This document shows, piece by piece, positions 52,812 through 61,904 of a stretch of DNA of 64,000 bases. Below the pieces are notes generated by a model. The model was given only the letters and a program-made list of their open reading frames with translations, was not told the origin of the DNA and searched no databases. The translations under genes and the position numbers were made by a program. The first letter of the stretch is position 1. Every line of letters starts with the position of its first letter. The DNA lies in the NCBI GenBank assembly GCA_003056145.1, contig LSNL01000005.1:38946-102945 (forward strand), given 5' to 3'. The DNA is from Parcubacteria group bacterium M10-OD1-1 (GTDB taxonomy: Bacteria; Patescibacteria; Paceibacteria; Moranbacterales; UBA2206).

Positions 52812-53988
52812 ATTTTCTAATTATATTTGTATAGAGTTTTTCCCAAAGTGTAGTGATGTTCCGCACAGAATATTTAGCCACATAATTGTAAGAATTTTTT
52901 GCCATTTCTCTTCTTAAGTCAGTCTCCAAATAAATTTTTTTCATCGCCTCTGCAATTTCTTTTTTATTATGAGGATTAAAAATTAAACCACGATTGTCTG
53001 CTACTAATTTTGGTAAGGGTCCAGCGTTAGCTACGATAGAGGACATCGTTGCAGCCATGGATTGTAATAAAACCATTGACTGAGTTTCGGAAGTACTAGC
53101 TGTTACAAAAACATCAGCTAAATTAAACTCTTCATATAAAGATTTTTTAGTTTCTCCCATAAAAGGTCCCTTTATTTTTATAATATCTTCTAAATTATAA
53201 GTTTTAATTTTCTTTTGTAAATCACTTCTAAGAACTCCGCTCCCAACTAAAACTAGCTCCGCATTTAAATAATTATTATTTTTAAAAAAATCATTAAAAG
53301 CTTCAATTAAAATTTCTACATTTTTTTCAGCCGAAAGTCTACCAACATAAAGAAATCTAAATTTCTTTTTTTCTTCTGTTTTGTGTAAATTATTTTTTTC
53401 TGATTCTGAAATAAAAAATTCTTTTTCAATTGGATTTGATATAACTTCGCTATCAATCGTTAAGCCCTCTTTTTTCATTTTTTTCAAAAGAAAATTTGAC
53501 GGCGTGGTAATATAAAAACAACGATTATAAAACCAAATTAAATATTTTGGTAGATATTTTCTGACTGGGCTTGGAGCAAATTCTAAAAAACTCTCTATGA
53601 TAGTATGATTAGTTCCAATAAGAGGTATCCTGTTGATTTTTGCAAAACAATAAGCTTCAATACCCAAAGCAAAAAAACTATGTGTGTGAACGACATCAAA
53701 TTTATTTCTATAAAAAAATCCTCTAAAAATATTAGGAAAAGTTCCTCTCCCCTGTTTAGTAGCTGTCGGATAACCGAAAGAACTAATTCTTTTAATGGTT
53801 ATATTTTTATGTAAGATTAATTCTTTGTCTTCTACTTTTGTAATATCAAATTCTTTTTTTGTATATCTTGGAACAAAATAAGTTATTTGATGACCCCTCT
53901 CGGCCAATTCTTTCCCTTCAATCAAAACCGTGTCAGCAATCCCACTCAATTCTGGATAAAAATTATCCGCAAATATAGCTATTCTCAT
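52792..53988 (-). CDS. Glycosyltransferase family 4, MgtA/diacylglycerol-glucosyl-like, altered EX7E
   Basis: 398 residues. RIAIFADNFYPELSGIADTV, DVVHTHSFFALGIEAYCFA, GTNHTIIESFLEFAP and LYVGRLSAEKNVEIL are typical of the alpha-mannosyl or diacylglycerol-glucosyl branch. In the SETQ region the usual second Glu of EX7E is Gln (SETQSMVLLQSM), and the normally conserved G-x-P that follows reads ATMSS. Catalysis may be affected. It is cotranscribed with a GT2 (overlap) and a DedA gene 10 nt upstream. Confidence 0.85.
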   Translation of the reverse strand: MRIAIFADNFYPELSGIADTVLIEGKELAERGHQITYFVPRYTKKEFDITKVEDKELILHKNITIKRISSFGYPTATKQGRGTFPNIFRGFFYRNKFDVVHTHSFFALGIEAYCFAKINRIPLIGTNHTIIESFLEFAPSPVRKYLPKYLIWFYNRCFYITTPSNFLLKKMKKEGLTIDSEVISNPIEKEFFISESEKNNLHKTEEKKKFRFLYVGRLSAEKNVEILIEAFNDFFKNNNYLNAELVLVGSGVLRSDLQKKIKTYNLEDIIKIKGPFMGETKKSLYEEFNLADVFVTASTSETQSMVLLQSMAATMSSIVANAGPLPKLVADNRGLIFNPHNKKEIAEAMKKIYLETDLRREMAKNSYNYVAKYSVRNITTLWEKLYTNIIRKYANKRK

Positions 53989-53998
53989 TTTTTTAAAA

Positions 53999-54589
53999 TT
54001 AATTTTTTAGTTTAATAATCTCATCGGTTGCTCGTTTGGAAATATAACGAAAAATAACAATAAATAGAGTAAAGAGTAAAGCAACAATAATTGCAAAATA
54101 ATCAAGCTGGCTGGCAACCACATTATAAGTTTTTCCAAAGGTAATTCCCAAAAATATAAAGAAAGCAATATCAAGTAAATCTATGATAATAGCGTGAGAA
54201 ATAAATTTTAGAAATGGAATTTTTACTAATCCTGCGCTAATAAGAAAAGGAGTGCTTAAGCCATAAGCTAGCTTACTTAAAAAAAGTGTCTTTTTGAAAT
54301 GTTCTCTCCACAGCTTTTCTATAAATTTAAAATTATTTTTTATAAAAGAAAATTTCTCAATAAATTTTTGAGTATAAACATTTCTTCCTCCCCAATGACC
54401 CACTCCATAATAAAAAGCATCTGGTAAAATATTTCCTAGGAGCAGCACTATATAAGTTGGGACAAGCGCCAGTTGATTAAATTTAACTAAAAACCCAGCA
54501 AAAACAGCTACTATCGGACCTTCTAAGACTGCGATAGGAAAAAGAATTAAATATTTATATGTTATTATAAGTTTATAAAAATGCTCCAT
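53999..54589 (-). CDS. DedA-family membrane protein
   Basis: 196 residues with about five hydrophobic segments. The VTT/DedA pattern is kept: FPIAVLEGPIVAVFAGFLV, LGNILPDAFYYGVGHWGG, the LWREHFKKTLFLSKLAYG amphipathic stretch with its basic residues, and FLISAGLVKIPFLKF. DedA proteins recycle undecaprenyl phosphate or other lipids across the membrane, which fits a glycan cluster. It heads the DedA-GT4-GT2-DedA/LssY minus-strand run with its own promoter. Confidence 0.82.
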   Translation of the reverse strand: MEHFYKLIITYKYLILFPIAVLEGPIVAVFAGFLVKFNQLALVPTYIVLLLGNILPDAFYYGVGHWGGRNVYTQKFIEKFSFIKNNFKFIEKLWREHFKKTLFLSKLAYGLSTPFLISAGLVKIPFLKFISHAIIIDLLDIAFFIFLGITFGKTYNVVASQLDYFAIIVALLFTLFIVIFRYISKRATDEIIKLKN

Positions 54590-54604
54590 ATTTAATTATA
54601 GTCA

Positions 54605-54633
54605 CTTATAAAGCTACTCCTTTATCAAGTCAA
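54605..54633 (-). promoter_or_regulatory. Promoter of the DedA-GT4-GT2 run
   Basis: Minus strand: TTGACT (54628-54633), a 17-bp spacer, TATAAG (54605-54610), 15 nt before the DedA ATG. AAGGAG lies inside the spacer but would not be in the transcript. Confidence 0.55.
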
Positions 54634-54862
54634 GTAGGCAAAAAAAATTATACAGAGCGTATTAAATAGCCAAAATCAACCCTATTTGATAATATCATTA
54701 TACCACGCTAATCTTTTATAACAAATAAGGCTTTTTATTTCAATAATAGCTAGAACGATCCTACCTATACAAAAATTGCCTTTTTATGCTAACATTAAGG
54801 TACTAATTAAGTAAATTTATACTACTTAAGAAATAATCTACTAAATAAAAGTGGCTTAGCTT

Positions 54863-55501
54863 ATGAAAATTATTACAATCTCTGGTCTTGACGGCTCAGG
54901 AAAATCAACTCAAGTAGTCAACTTAAAAAAATATTTGCTAGCGCAAAATAAAAAAGTTTTCTCTTTTCATTCTATTCAATTTTCTTTGGCTCAAAAAATA
55001 ATTAAATGGAAAAAACAATGTCCTTTGTTGCATTGTAAACTGAAAAAACAACTCCTTAAAACTAATTTGAAAAGTATTACTAAGGCTACTCCATTTCAAA
55101 TTTTTTTACGGAAAATATTTTTAATTATTGATCTTTGGAGATTTAAATTGCTTTGTCATCGCTTAATCAATAAGCGATATGATTATCTTTTAAGTGATCG
55201 CTACTTTTACGATAATTTAATCAATATTAAATTTTTATCTTTTTTAACACAAAAAAATTATTGGGATAAATTATTTAGCTTAATATTAATTATTCCTAAT
55301 ATGGCCATCTATTTACAAACCAATCCAGAAAATATAATACAAAGAGAAAAAAAACCTGATCAAGGGATTGAGTATTTAATAGCTAAAAAAAAGCTTTATG
55401 ATAATTATTTTTCTCACTGGAATATGAAACTCATAAACGGTAATCAAGAACCAAAAATTATTTTTGAACAAATAAAAAATCATGTCAAAAAACTTAGTTA
55501 A
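54863..55501 (+). CDS. Thymidylate-kinase-like P-loop kinase
   Basis: 212 residues. P-loop ISGLDGSGKSTQ (about 6-17), the DRY motif in LLSDRYFYDNL and a C-terminal Lys/Asp-rich lid (EKKPDQGIEYLIAKKKLYD) fit the dTMP kinase fold. The middle is more divergent and more basic than in housekeeping Tmk. It overlaps the flippase start by 20 nt, so it is coupled to a glycan gene rather than to DNA metabolism genes. It may be tmk or a related kinase serving the glycan route. No convincing promoter was seen in the 273-nt gap upstream. Confidence 0.6.
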   Translation: MKIITISGLDGSGKSTQVVNLKKYLLAQNKKVFSFHSIQFSLAQKIIKWKKQCPLLHCKLKKQLLKTNLKSITKATPFQIFLRKIFLIIDLWRFKLLCHRLINKRYDYLLSDRYFYDNLINIKFLSFLTQKNYWDKLFSLILIIPNMAIYLQTNPENIIQREKKPDQGIEYLIAKKKLYDNYFSHWNMKLINGNQEPKIIFEQIKNHVKKLS

Positions 55502-56957
55502 ATCAGCTTTTTGGATAACTATTTCCGAAATTATTTTTAATATTTCTGGTTTTATTATTCATTCTGTAGTAGGAAGAATTTTAGGACCCGCCGAATATGG
55601 ACGTTACGCTCTAGTCATTACACTAACTACAATGGTTATTATTCTGATTGGCAATGGAATTCCTACGGCTATGGCTAAATATATCAGCGAAATCTTTCAA
55701 GACAATGCTACTTTAGTAAAAACCATCAAAAAACAGGCCATTTTAATTCAAAGTATTTTAGTCAGTTTTATCACAATAGCTTTCTTTTTTTCTGCTCCTC
55801 TACTAGCTAAAATTTTAGGCGATAATAGCTTAACTAATCTTTTTAGACTATCTACTTTGATTATCCCCGCTTTTGCAGCTGCTTCCTTCTATTTTTCTTA
55901 TTATACGGGATTACATAAATTCAATATTCAGGCTACTATCAAAACTGCACGTTCTATTTTTCGTCTCTTTTTTATTATTATTCTAGCCTACTTTTTTAAG
56001 ATTAAAGGAGCTATTATAGGCTATATTTTAGCCCCAGCTATAATTTTTCTTCTAGGTTTCTTAATAGATAAATTTAAAGTTTCTCCAGAATTAAACCAAC
56101 AATCTAAATCAGAAATTCAGACAGCTACTTTTAAATGGCAAAAATTAGTTAATTACGCTTGGCAAATTATAATTTTCTTTTTAGCTTACGAATTTTTAAT
56201 TAGCATTGATCTTTATATGGTCAAAGGAATTTTAGGTAGTGATTTTTTAACTGGAATTTATAATGCAGCTCTTACCATTGGACGCATCCCCTACTATATT
56301 TTCTACGCTTTAACTGTCATCTTACTCCCAGTTATTTCCAATACTACCTCTCAAAATAAAAAGCAAGCCACTACTAATATCATTAATCATTCTCTAAGAC
56401 TAATGATTACTTTGTTAGTTCCTGCTGTTATTTTAATGAGTGTTTTTGCTAAACCAATTATCACTCTTTTCTATTCTACTGCTTATGCTAGTGCCTCTGC
56501 AGCGATGTCTATTTTAGTCTGGGGCGTTGGTTTCTTAACTATTTACTATATTTTCTGTTTTGTGATGAGTGGGGCTGGCAAAGTTAAAAAACCAATGGTA
56601 ATTTCTCTTTTTGGATTGAGCATTAATATAGTTTTAAATTATTTATTTATTCATCAATATGGAATTATCGGTTCGGCTATCGCGACTTCTATTACTTCTG
56701 TAATTATTACTTTAATTATGCTTTATTATGTTTGGTTAGAATTTGGCGTCTCTATTCAAATAAAAAGTATTAGTAAGATATTTATAGCTGGCGGGATTAC
56801 TTATTGGTTAGCCTTGTTTTTTTCTCAAGGGCAATTTATTTTTATCCTTTGGTTAATGCTTCTTTTCGCCTTTTATATTCTTCTTCTCTACCTCTTAAGA
56901 GAAATAAAAAAAGAAGATTTTATCTTCTTAAAAAATTCTATTTTGAAAAAAAATTAA
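55482..56957 (+). CDS. Wzx-type polysaccharide flippase (MVF/MATE superfamily)
   Basis: 491 residues with about fourteen hydrophobic helices. It starts with the amphipathic SAFWITISEIIFNISGFI, then VVGRILGPAEYGRYALV, typical of Wzx/Polysacc_synt proteins, and YKI-like charged residues between helices. It would carry undecaprenyl-PP-linked glycan across the membrane before the Wzy-like and LCP steps encoded nearby. It is the only flippase in the window and lies between the kinase-like gene and the convergent GT39-like array. Confidence 0.9.
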   Translation: MSKNLVKSAFWITISEIIFNISGFIIHSVVGRILGPAEYGRYALVITLTTMVIILIGNGIPTAMAKYISEIFQDNATLVKTIKKQAILIQSILVSFITIAFFFSAPLLAKILGDNSLTNLFRLSTLIIPAFAAASFYFSYYTGLHKFNIQATIKTARSIFRLFFIIILAYFFKIKGAIIGYILAPAIIFLLGFLIDKFKVSPELNQQSKSEIQTATFKWQKLVNYAWQIIIFFLAYEFLISIDLYMVKGILGSDFLTGIYNAALTIGRIPYYIFYALTVILLPVISNTTSQNKKQATTNIINHSLRLMITLLVPAVILMSVFAKPIITLFYSTAYASASAAMSILVWGVGFLTIYYIFCFVMSGAGKVKKPMVISLFGLSINIVLNYLFIHQYGIIGSAIATSITSVIITLIMLYYVWLEFGVSIQIKSISKIFIAGGITYWLALFFSQGQFIFILWLMLLFAFYILLLYLLREIKKEDFIFLKNSILKKN

Positions 56958-56973
56958 CTTAAAAACTTATTTT

Positions 56974-58578
56974 TTATCTAATTTTATAAATTCTGACTCT
57001 AGCAAATTTCCCAGCCGAAAGAATACTTTGAGAAATGGTAGGAGTTTTATCTGGATTTTTGACAACATTAATTAAAAATAATTCATCTTGATGTTTTAAA
57101 ATAGTTTTTTTTCTTAATCTACTAATCTTAAATCCCTTTTGATTAGTGAAGTATTTAATAGGTTTAATAATCTTAAAAAGTTTTTGAGCTTTCCCATCAA
57201 TATATATATTATTAGCTTTCTGATTTTGACTTTTTATAAAATCAGCCATATATTTAACTTCTCCCAAGGTAATTATTTCAAAACTATTACTTTTTATTTC
57301 TATCCTTCCCTTTAGATAAGCAAAGTTTCTTAATGTTACACCTATATTTAAGCTAATTAAAATTAAAACAGGCACAATCCAGAAATATTTTTTAGATGAT
57401 TGAGTTGTTAAAAATTTAATCCATAACCCTATAAATAAAAATGGTAAAAATTCTAAAACTAAAAAGAAACGGAAAGATATTTCTTCGGCTAAAGGAATTA
57501 AAATAAGAAAGAGAACTGAAGTGTATAAAATAATGCTACCTAAAAATATTTTTTTATCTCTATCTTTTTCTTTTCGCCAAAAATAGAAAAGCAACCAATA
57601 GCCTCCCAAAGAAAAAACCATCGCTCCAATTATATCACTAATTAAAATTATATTTCTTGCTCCCCCATTTAATTTATGAGTATTCTTTTTAAAGGTTTTT
57701 ACAGCACTCATAAAACTGCAACTGTGATCACTGCCAACTGGCAAAACCATAAAAGCTTCTCCTTGAATATGACAGATAAAATTAAGAGATATTTTTTTCA
57801 TTAAAGAACCTTGTCGAGAAGATTTCTTTTTCATCCCCTGAAAAAAAGCTTGCGTGTTAGCACCCTTAGTTTGAATTTCACTTATGATAGTCGGAGCATT
57901 TAAAGACAAAGCCACTAAGATTATAAGCGGTGCCCAGCGCCAAGCATAATTTTTTTTGAAAAAAAGATAGCTGAAATAAATAATAAAAACTAGAGGAAAA
58001 GAAAACAGAAGCAAAGAATGTAGTTGGACACCAACTCCGATAGCTATTCCTAAAACTATTGCCCAAATAAATTTTCTTTTTTGATGAATCTTAGAAAGTT
58101 CAGTTAAAGAGTAAAGAAAAAGTAAAACATAGAAAGGGGTAGAGTTAGGATTCCAAGCAAAACGAGCATATTTAATAGCATAAAAAGAAACAGCGAATAA
58201 AGCTATTGACCATAAAGAGCCTTGACGATTAATATATTTTCGGAGAAAAAAATACAACAAAGGAATAGACAATAAAGAAGTCAGCAAATCAGGATAGGCC
58301 ATTTTAGTTGGTAAAGCGCCAAAAATTTTGGCACTAGCAATTTCAAAATAGTAGAAAGCTGGTCCGAGTCTAAATTGAGTACCTCCAGCTTTCGGTCCCA
58401 GTAAAGGAATCCTTTCTTTTCCCGCTAAAACATTCCGAACGATATTAGTGTCTCTAGCTTGATCAGGATTGAAACGTAATAAATCGTGATAAGCATAAGT
58501 TCTCAAAAAAAGCCCTACTAAAAAAATCACTATTAAAATCAAAATATTTCGAGAAAATTTTTGAAAAATATTTTTCAT
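56974..58578 (-). CDS. GT39/ArnT-like membrane glycosyltransferase, array member 1
   Basis: 534 residues with about eleven helices. In the first outside loop lies the acidic motif FNPDQARD, where GT-C enzymes carry their catalytic Asp, then LLGPKAGGTQFRLGPAFYY and a RFAWNPNSTPF helix start. A soluble C-terminal domain of about 120 residues faces outside. It would move a sugar from polyprenyl phosphate to lipid, glycan or protein. It is the last gene of a same-strand array sharing this design, 11 nt after member 2. Confidence 0.82.
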   Translation of the reverse strand: MKNIFQKFSRNILILIVIFLVGLFLRTYAYHDLLRFNPDQARDTNIVRNVLAGKERIPLLGPKAGGTQFRLGPAFYYFEIASAKIFGALPTKMAYPDLLTSLLSIPLLYFFLRKYINRQGSLWSIALFAVSFYAIKYARFAWNPNSTPFYVLLFLYSLTELSKIHQKRKFIWAIVLGIAIGVGVQLHSLLLFSFPLVFIIYFSYLFFKKNYAWRWAPLIILVALSLNAPTIISEIQTKGANTQAFFQGMKKKSSRQGSLMKKISLNFICHIQGEAFMVLPVGSDHSCSFMSAVKTFKKNTHKLNGGARNIILISDIIGAMVFSLGGYWLLFYFWRKEKDRDKKIFLGSIILYTSVLFLILIPLAEEISFRFFLVLEFLPFLFIGLWIKFLTTQSSKKYFWIVPVLILISLNIGVTLRNFAYLKGRIEIKSNSFEIITLGEVKYMADFIKSQNQKANNIYIDGKAQKLFKIIKPIKYFTNQKGFKISRLRKKTILKHQDELFLINVVKNPDKTPTISQSILSAGKFARVRIYKIR

Positions 58579-58589
58579 TATAAATGTTC

Positions 58590-60218
58590 TTAATTTTTTA
58601 ATTGAATAATAGTAATATTACCAGAGGATTGACTATTAACTACTTTCCTTCCCAGAGGAGAAGTAGTTTTTAATTCTTCTCTAGTCGCAAAGCTCCTAAT
58701 ATAAAATATAGGTATTCCTGGTTTTATTTTTTTCTCTTTCTCTCCTCTTAATATTTTAACCCTAGTTGACTGAGAAAGATATAAGAGAGGTTTGTAATAA
58801 CGAGAAAAATACCTTGGTTGTCCAGAAATATAAACTTTATTTTCTTTATCAGTATTTTTCTGAATATATTTCATCATTTCTTTCACTTCATCTAAAGTCA
58901 CAATTCGAGAATTACTAGAATATTTTTGCTGATAAGCATTATACTTTTTAATAATAGTTACGAACTGTAAACTAGCTAAAGAAAGTATTAAAATACCTGT
59001 CAAAATAAACCCTTTTTTAAGCCTCTTCCTCTCTATTAAATATTTAATTGTTAATCCTAAAAAAATAAATGGAAGAAAAAATATTACAATATAATAGCGT
59101 AAAGAAGCCTGACTAATAATAGGAAACATCACCAGTAAAGCGACAATGGCATAAGCACCAATTAAAGTTAAGAAGTTTTTCTTATTACAATCCTTTTCTT
59201 TTCTCCAGTAATAAAATAACAAATAATAACCCAAGATTGAATACAAAGAACCTAAAAAAGCTAAGAATAAAACATAATTCTTAGAGTTTTTAACAAATAG
59301 TTTTTTCTTTTTCCAAAATTTCCTACTCGTCTTATAATAGCTACTTTTTTCACCAGTTCCCAAGGAAGTAATTATATGCAAATTTCCTTCAGCTTGTCCA
59401 AGTAAAGTCATTCCTAAACTTTTAGCTAAATTGCTTTGTTGAGTACTTCCTTCAAAAGCTTTAAAAAATCGGCGATTATTAGAACCATGATGTTGAAATT
59501 CACTAATAATTTGTCCGGTATTAAAAATTAATACTAATAATAAAATAATGGCTACTTGTTTTATCAAAGTAACTAGGGAAACTTTTTTCATCGCTAAGTA
59601 AAGCAAAATACCTCCCGTCAAAACTGGCAAAATAAAAAAAAGTAAGATATGCAATTGCATCCCAACTCCAATAGAAGTACCAATTAAAACACTTCCCCAA
59701 ATTTTTTCTTTTTTTTCTAAATCCATCAGATATAGACCCCCTAAGAAAAAAAGTAGCACAAAAAATGGGATAGAATTAGGATTAAAAGCAAAACGCGAAT
59801 AGCGAATCATAAAATAAGAAATACTGACAAAAAAAGTTATCAATAAAGAAATTTTTTGACTAAAATATTTTTTAACCAGCCAATAAAAAAGGATAATAGT
59901 CAAAATGGAAAAGAATAAATCTGGATACGCTAACTTATCTGGAGTATTACCAAAAATTTTAGCTGAGATGATTTCTAAATGATAAAACCAAGGGCCTAAA
60001 TCAAAATGAGTATTTCCTGCCTCTGGACCCAGTAATGGCCAACTAGTTTCTCCTTCAATAACTCTATTAACTAAAATAGCATCTCTAGCTTGATCAGGAT
60101 TAAAAGTTAGCCAGTTCCTAAAATTATAGGTACGTAAAAATATTCCCAACAAAACAATCAGAATTAAAATCCAACTATATCGAGAAATATTTTTTAATTT
60201 ATTAATTAATTCTTCCAT
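58590..60218 (-). CDS. GT39/ArnT-like membrane glycosyltransferase, array member 2
   Basis: 542 residues, same design: FNPDQARD motif (about 38-45), LLGPEAGNTHFDLGPWFYH, RFAFNPNSIPF, about eleven helices and an outside C-terminal domain starting near 425 with a YISGQPRYF segment. It overlaps member 3 by 13 nt. The loop after GNTHFDLGP differs from member 1, where donor or acceptor choice might be set. Confidence 0.82.
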   Translation of the reverse strand: MEELINKLKNISRYSWILILIVLLGIFLRTYNFRNWLTFNPDQARDAILVNRVIEGETSWPLLGPEAGNTHFDLGPWFYHLEIISAKIFGNTPDKLAYPDLFFSILTIILFYWLVKKYFSQKISLLITFFVSISYFMIRYSRFAFNPNSIPFFVLLFFLGGLYLMDLEKKEKIWGSVLIGTSIGVGMQLHILLFFILPVLTGGILLYLAMKKVSLVTLIKQVAIILLLVLIFNTGQIISEFQHHGSNNRRFFKAFEGSTQQSNLAKSLGMTLLGQAEGNLHIITSLGTGEKSSYYKTSRKFWKKKKLFVKNSKNYVLFLAFLGSLYSILGYYLLFYYWRKEKDCNKKNFLTLIGAYAIVALLVMFPIISQASLRYYIVIFFLPFIFLGLTIKYLIERKRLKKGFILTGILILSLASLQFVTIIKKYNAYQQKYSSNSRIVTLDEVKEMMKYIQKNTDKENKVYISGQPRYFSRYYKPLLYLSQSTRVKILRGEKEKKIKPGIPIFYIRSFATREELKTTSPLGRKVVNSQSSGNITIIQLKN

Positions 60219-61873
60219 ACTTCGTAGATTTCTATTTTATTAATTCTTTTAACACTTAGCACTGGATAACCATTGATAAAACGATTTCTATTAACGTTGC
60301 CCTTCTTACCGTCTTGAATATAGAAAAAAATGCCTTTTAATTTTACACCTTTTATCTTATGGTTGTCCAATAAAAAAAGTTTTCGTTCTTGCTGACCAAC
60401 TAAATAAGCTAGCGGACGAAAAAATCTTTTTAAATAAGCTTTTTTTCCGCTTAAATAAATTATTTTTTGAGGAGGAGCTTTTTTTATTATAAAATCTGTA
60501 ATCTCTTCAATCTCTCTTAAATCACTATTATCTTGATTATTATCCAAACCTTGACGATAGAAATTATAAGTTTGATTGATAACTCTTAAAGAATTAGCAA
60601 AAAATAGCAAACTAGCAATTAAAATAATTATTTTTCCAACTTTTCCAAGTTTTTCATTTAAAAATTTCAACCATAAGCCAAATAAAATAAATGGGATAAA
60701 TAACAAAATAATAAAATAATTGACATTAATATCACTAACCACCGGCGTTAAAAAGAATAGAGCTAAAACATTAAATCCAATAATATTACCTAAATATTTT
60801 TTTCTCTTCCCTTTCTCCTTAAAAAAATAATAACCGAGCAGATAATAACCACCTAAAGAAAATACAACTATGAAAATAATATTTGATAGAAACATTATTT
60901 TTCTAACTTTTTTATTTTTGGTATTTTTGTATAATTTTTTTGCTCCTTGATTAAGATTAAATTTACCAACACATTTCTTGTTAACTTTTGTTGAGGTTAA
61001 AAAATACGAATTAGCCTTCATTTGACAAACAGTAATCCAAAAAGAACTTTTTAATAATTTACTTTTCTCACTTTTTTTGTTTTGCAATCCTGATAAAAAA
61101 TTTCTCGTATTAGCTCCTTTAGACTGAAAAGCATTTATTATTTGCGGAGTATTGAAAATTAAAAAGATAATTAAGACTAATAATAAACTTTTTACCGCTA
61201 TTAGCTGTTTTTTCTTAATTAAATACAGAAAAAAGAAGATTAAGAAAGCTGGTATAATAACTAGCAAAGTGGTATGAATTTGAATTCCAACTCCCAAAGA
61301 TATTCCTACAGCCACTGACCACCAAAAAAAAGATTTTTTATTGCTAGCTAGTTTAAATGTCGAATATAAAAAAACCAGCACAAAAAATGGAGCTAAATTA
61401 GGATTAGAAGAAAAACGAGAATTAGCAACAGCAAAATAAGAGACACTCATTAATGCAGTTATTATCAAAGAAATTTTACTATTAAAATATTCTCTAGAGA
61501 AAAAATAAAGTAAAGGAACAGTTAAAATGGAAAAAAATAAACTAGGATAAGCCATTTTATCTGGATAATTACCAAAAATTTTAGCAGAAAAAATAGAAAA
61601 GTAATAATAAGCTGGACCCAAATGAAAAAATGTCCCCCCTGCTAAAGGTCCCAGAAGAGGTAAAGAGCTCTTTCCTTCCACGACGTTACTAATGAGCATA
61701 GCATCCCGAGATTGATCCATACTAAATCTAAGCCAATCGTGAAAATTATAAGTACGTAAAAAAATTCCTAATAAAATTAAAATAATCAATATCCATCCTT
61801 GTTTGGTAGTTTTTTTTACCCTAGAAAGAAAATTATTTTTTATATTATTTATATTATTAACTAACTCTTTCAT
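60206..61873 (-). CDS. GT39/ArnT-like membrane glycosyltransferase, array member 3
   Basis: 555 residues. The acidic motif reads FSMDQSRD, followed by LLGPLAGGTFFHLGPAYYY and RFSSNPNLAPF, with the same helix count and outside C-terminal domain (YLSGKKAYL segment). The Met-for-Pro change before the DQ pair and a basic N-terminus of about 25 residues set it apart. It overlaps member 2 by 13 nt and lies 31 nt from member 4. Confidence 0.82.
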   Translation of the reverse strand: MKELVNNINNIKNNFLSRVKKTTKQGWILIILILLGIFLRTYNFHDWLRFSMDQSRDAMLISNVVEGKSSLPLLGPLAGGTFFHLGPAYYYFSIFSAKIFGNYPDKMAYPSLFFSILTVPLLYFFSREYFNSKISLIITALMSVSYFAVANSRFSSNPNLAPFFVLVFLYSTFKLASNKKSFFWWSVAVGISLGVGIQIHTTLLVIIPAFLIFFFLYLIKKKQLIAVKSLLLVLIIFLIFNTPQIINAFQSKGANTRNFLSGLQNKKSEKSKLLKSSFWITVCQMKANSYFLTSTKVNKKCVGKFNLNQGAKKLYKNTKNKKVRKIMFLSNIIFIVVFSLGGYYLLGYYFFKEKGKRKKYLGNIIGFNVLALFFLTPVVSDINVNYFIILLFIPFILFGLWLKFLNEKLGKVGKIIILIASLLFFANSLRVINQTYNFYRQGLDNNQDNSDLREIEEITDFIIKKAPPQKIIYLSGKKAYLKRFFRPLAYLVGQQERKLFLLDNHKIKGVKLKGIFFYIQDGKKGNVNRNRFINGYPVLSVKRINKIEIYEVWKN

Positions 61874-61904
61874 TTGAAAAGAAGTTCTCTTAATTATTTA
61901 TTTT

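Noticed and set aside
54590..54862. Promoter for the thymidylate-kinase-like gene
   Set aside because: TATACT at 54818-54823 is good, but the 17-bp upstream hexamer (TTAAGG) matches only 3 of 6; nothing else convincing in the 273-nt gap.
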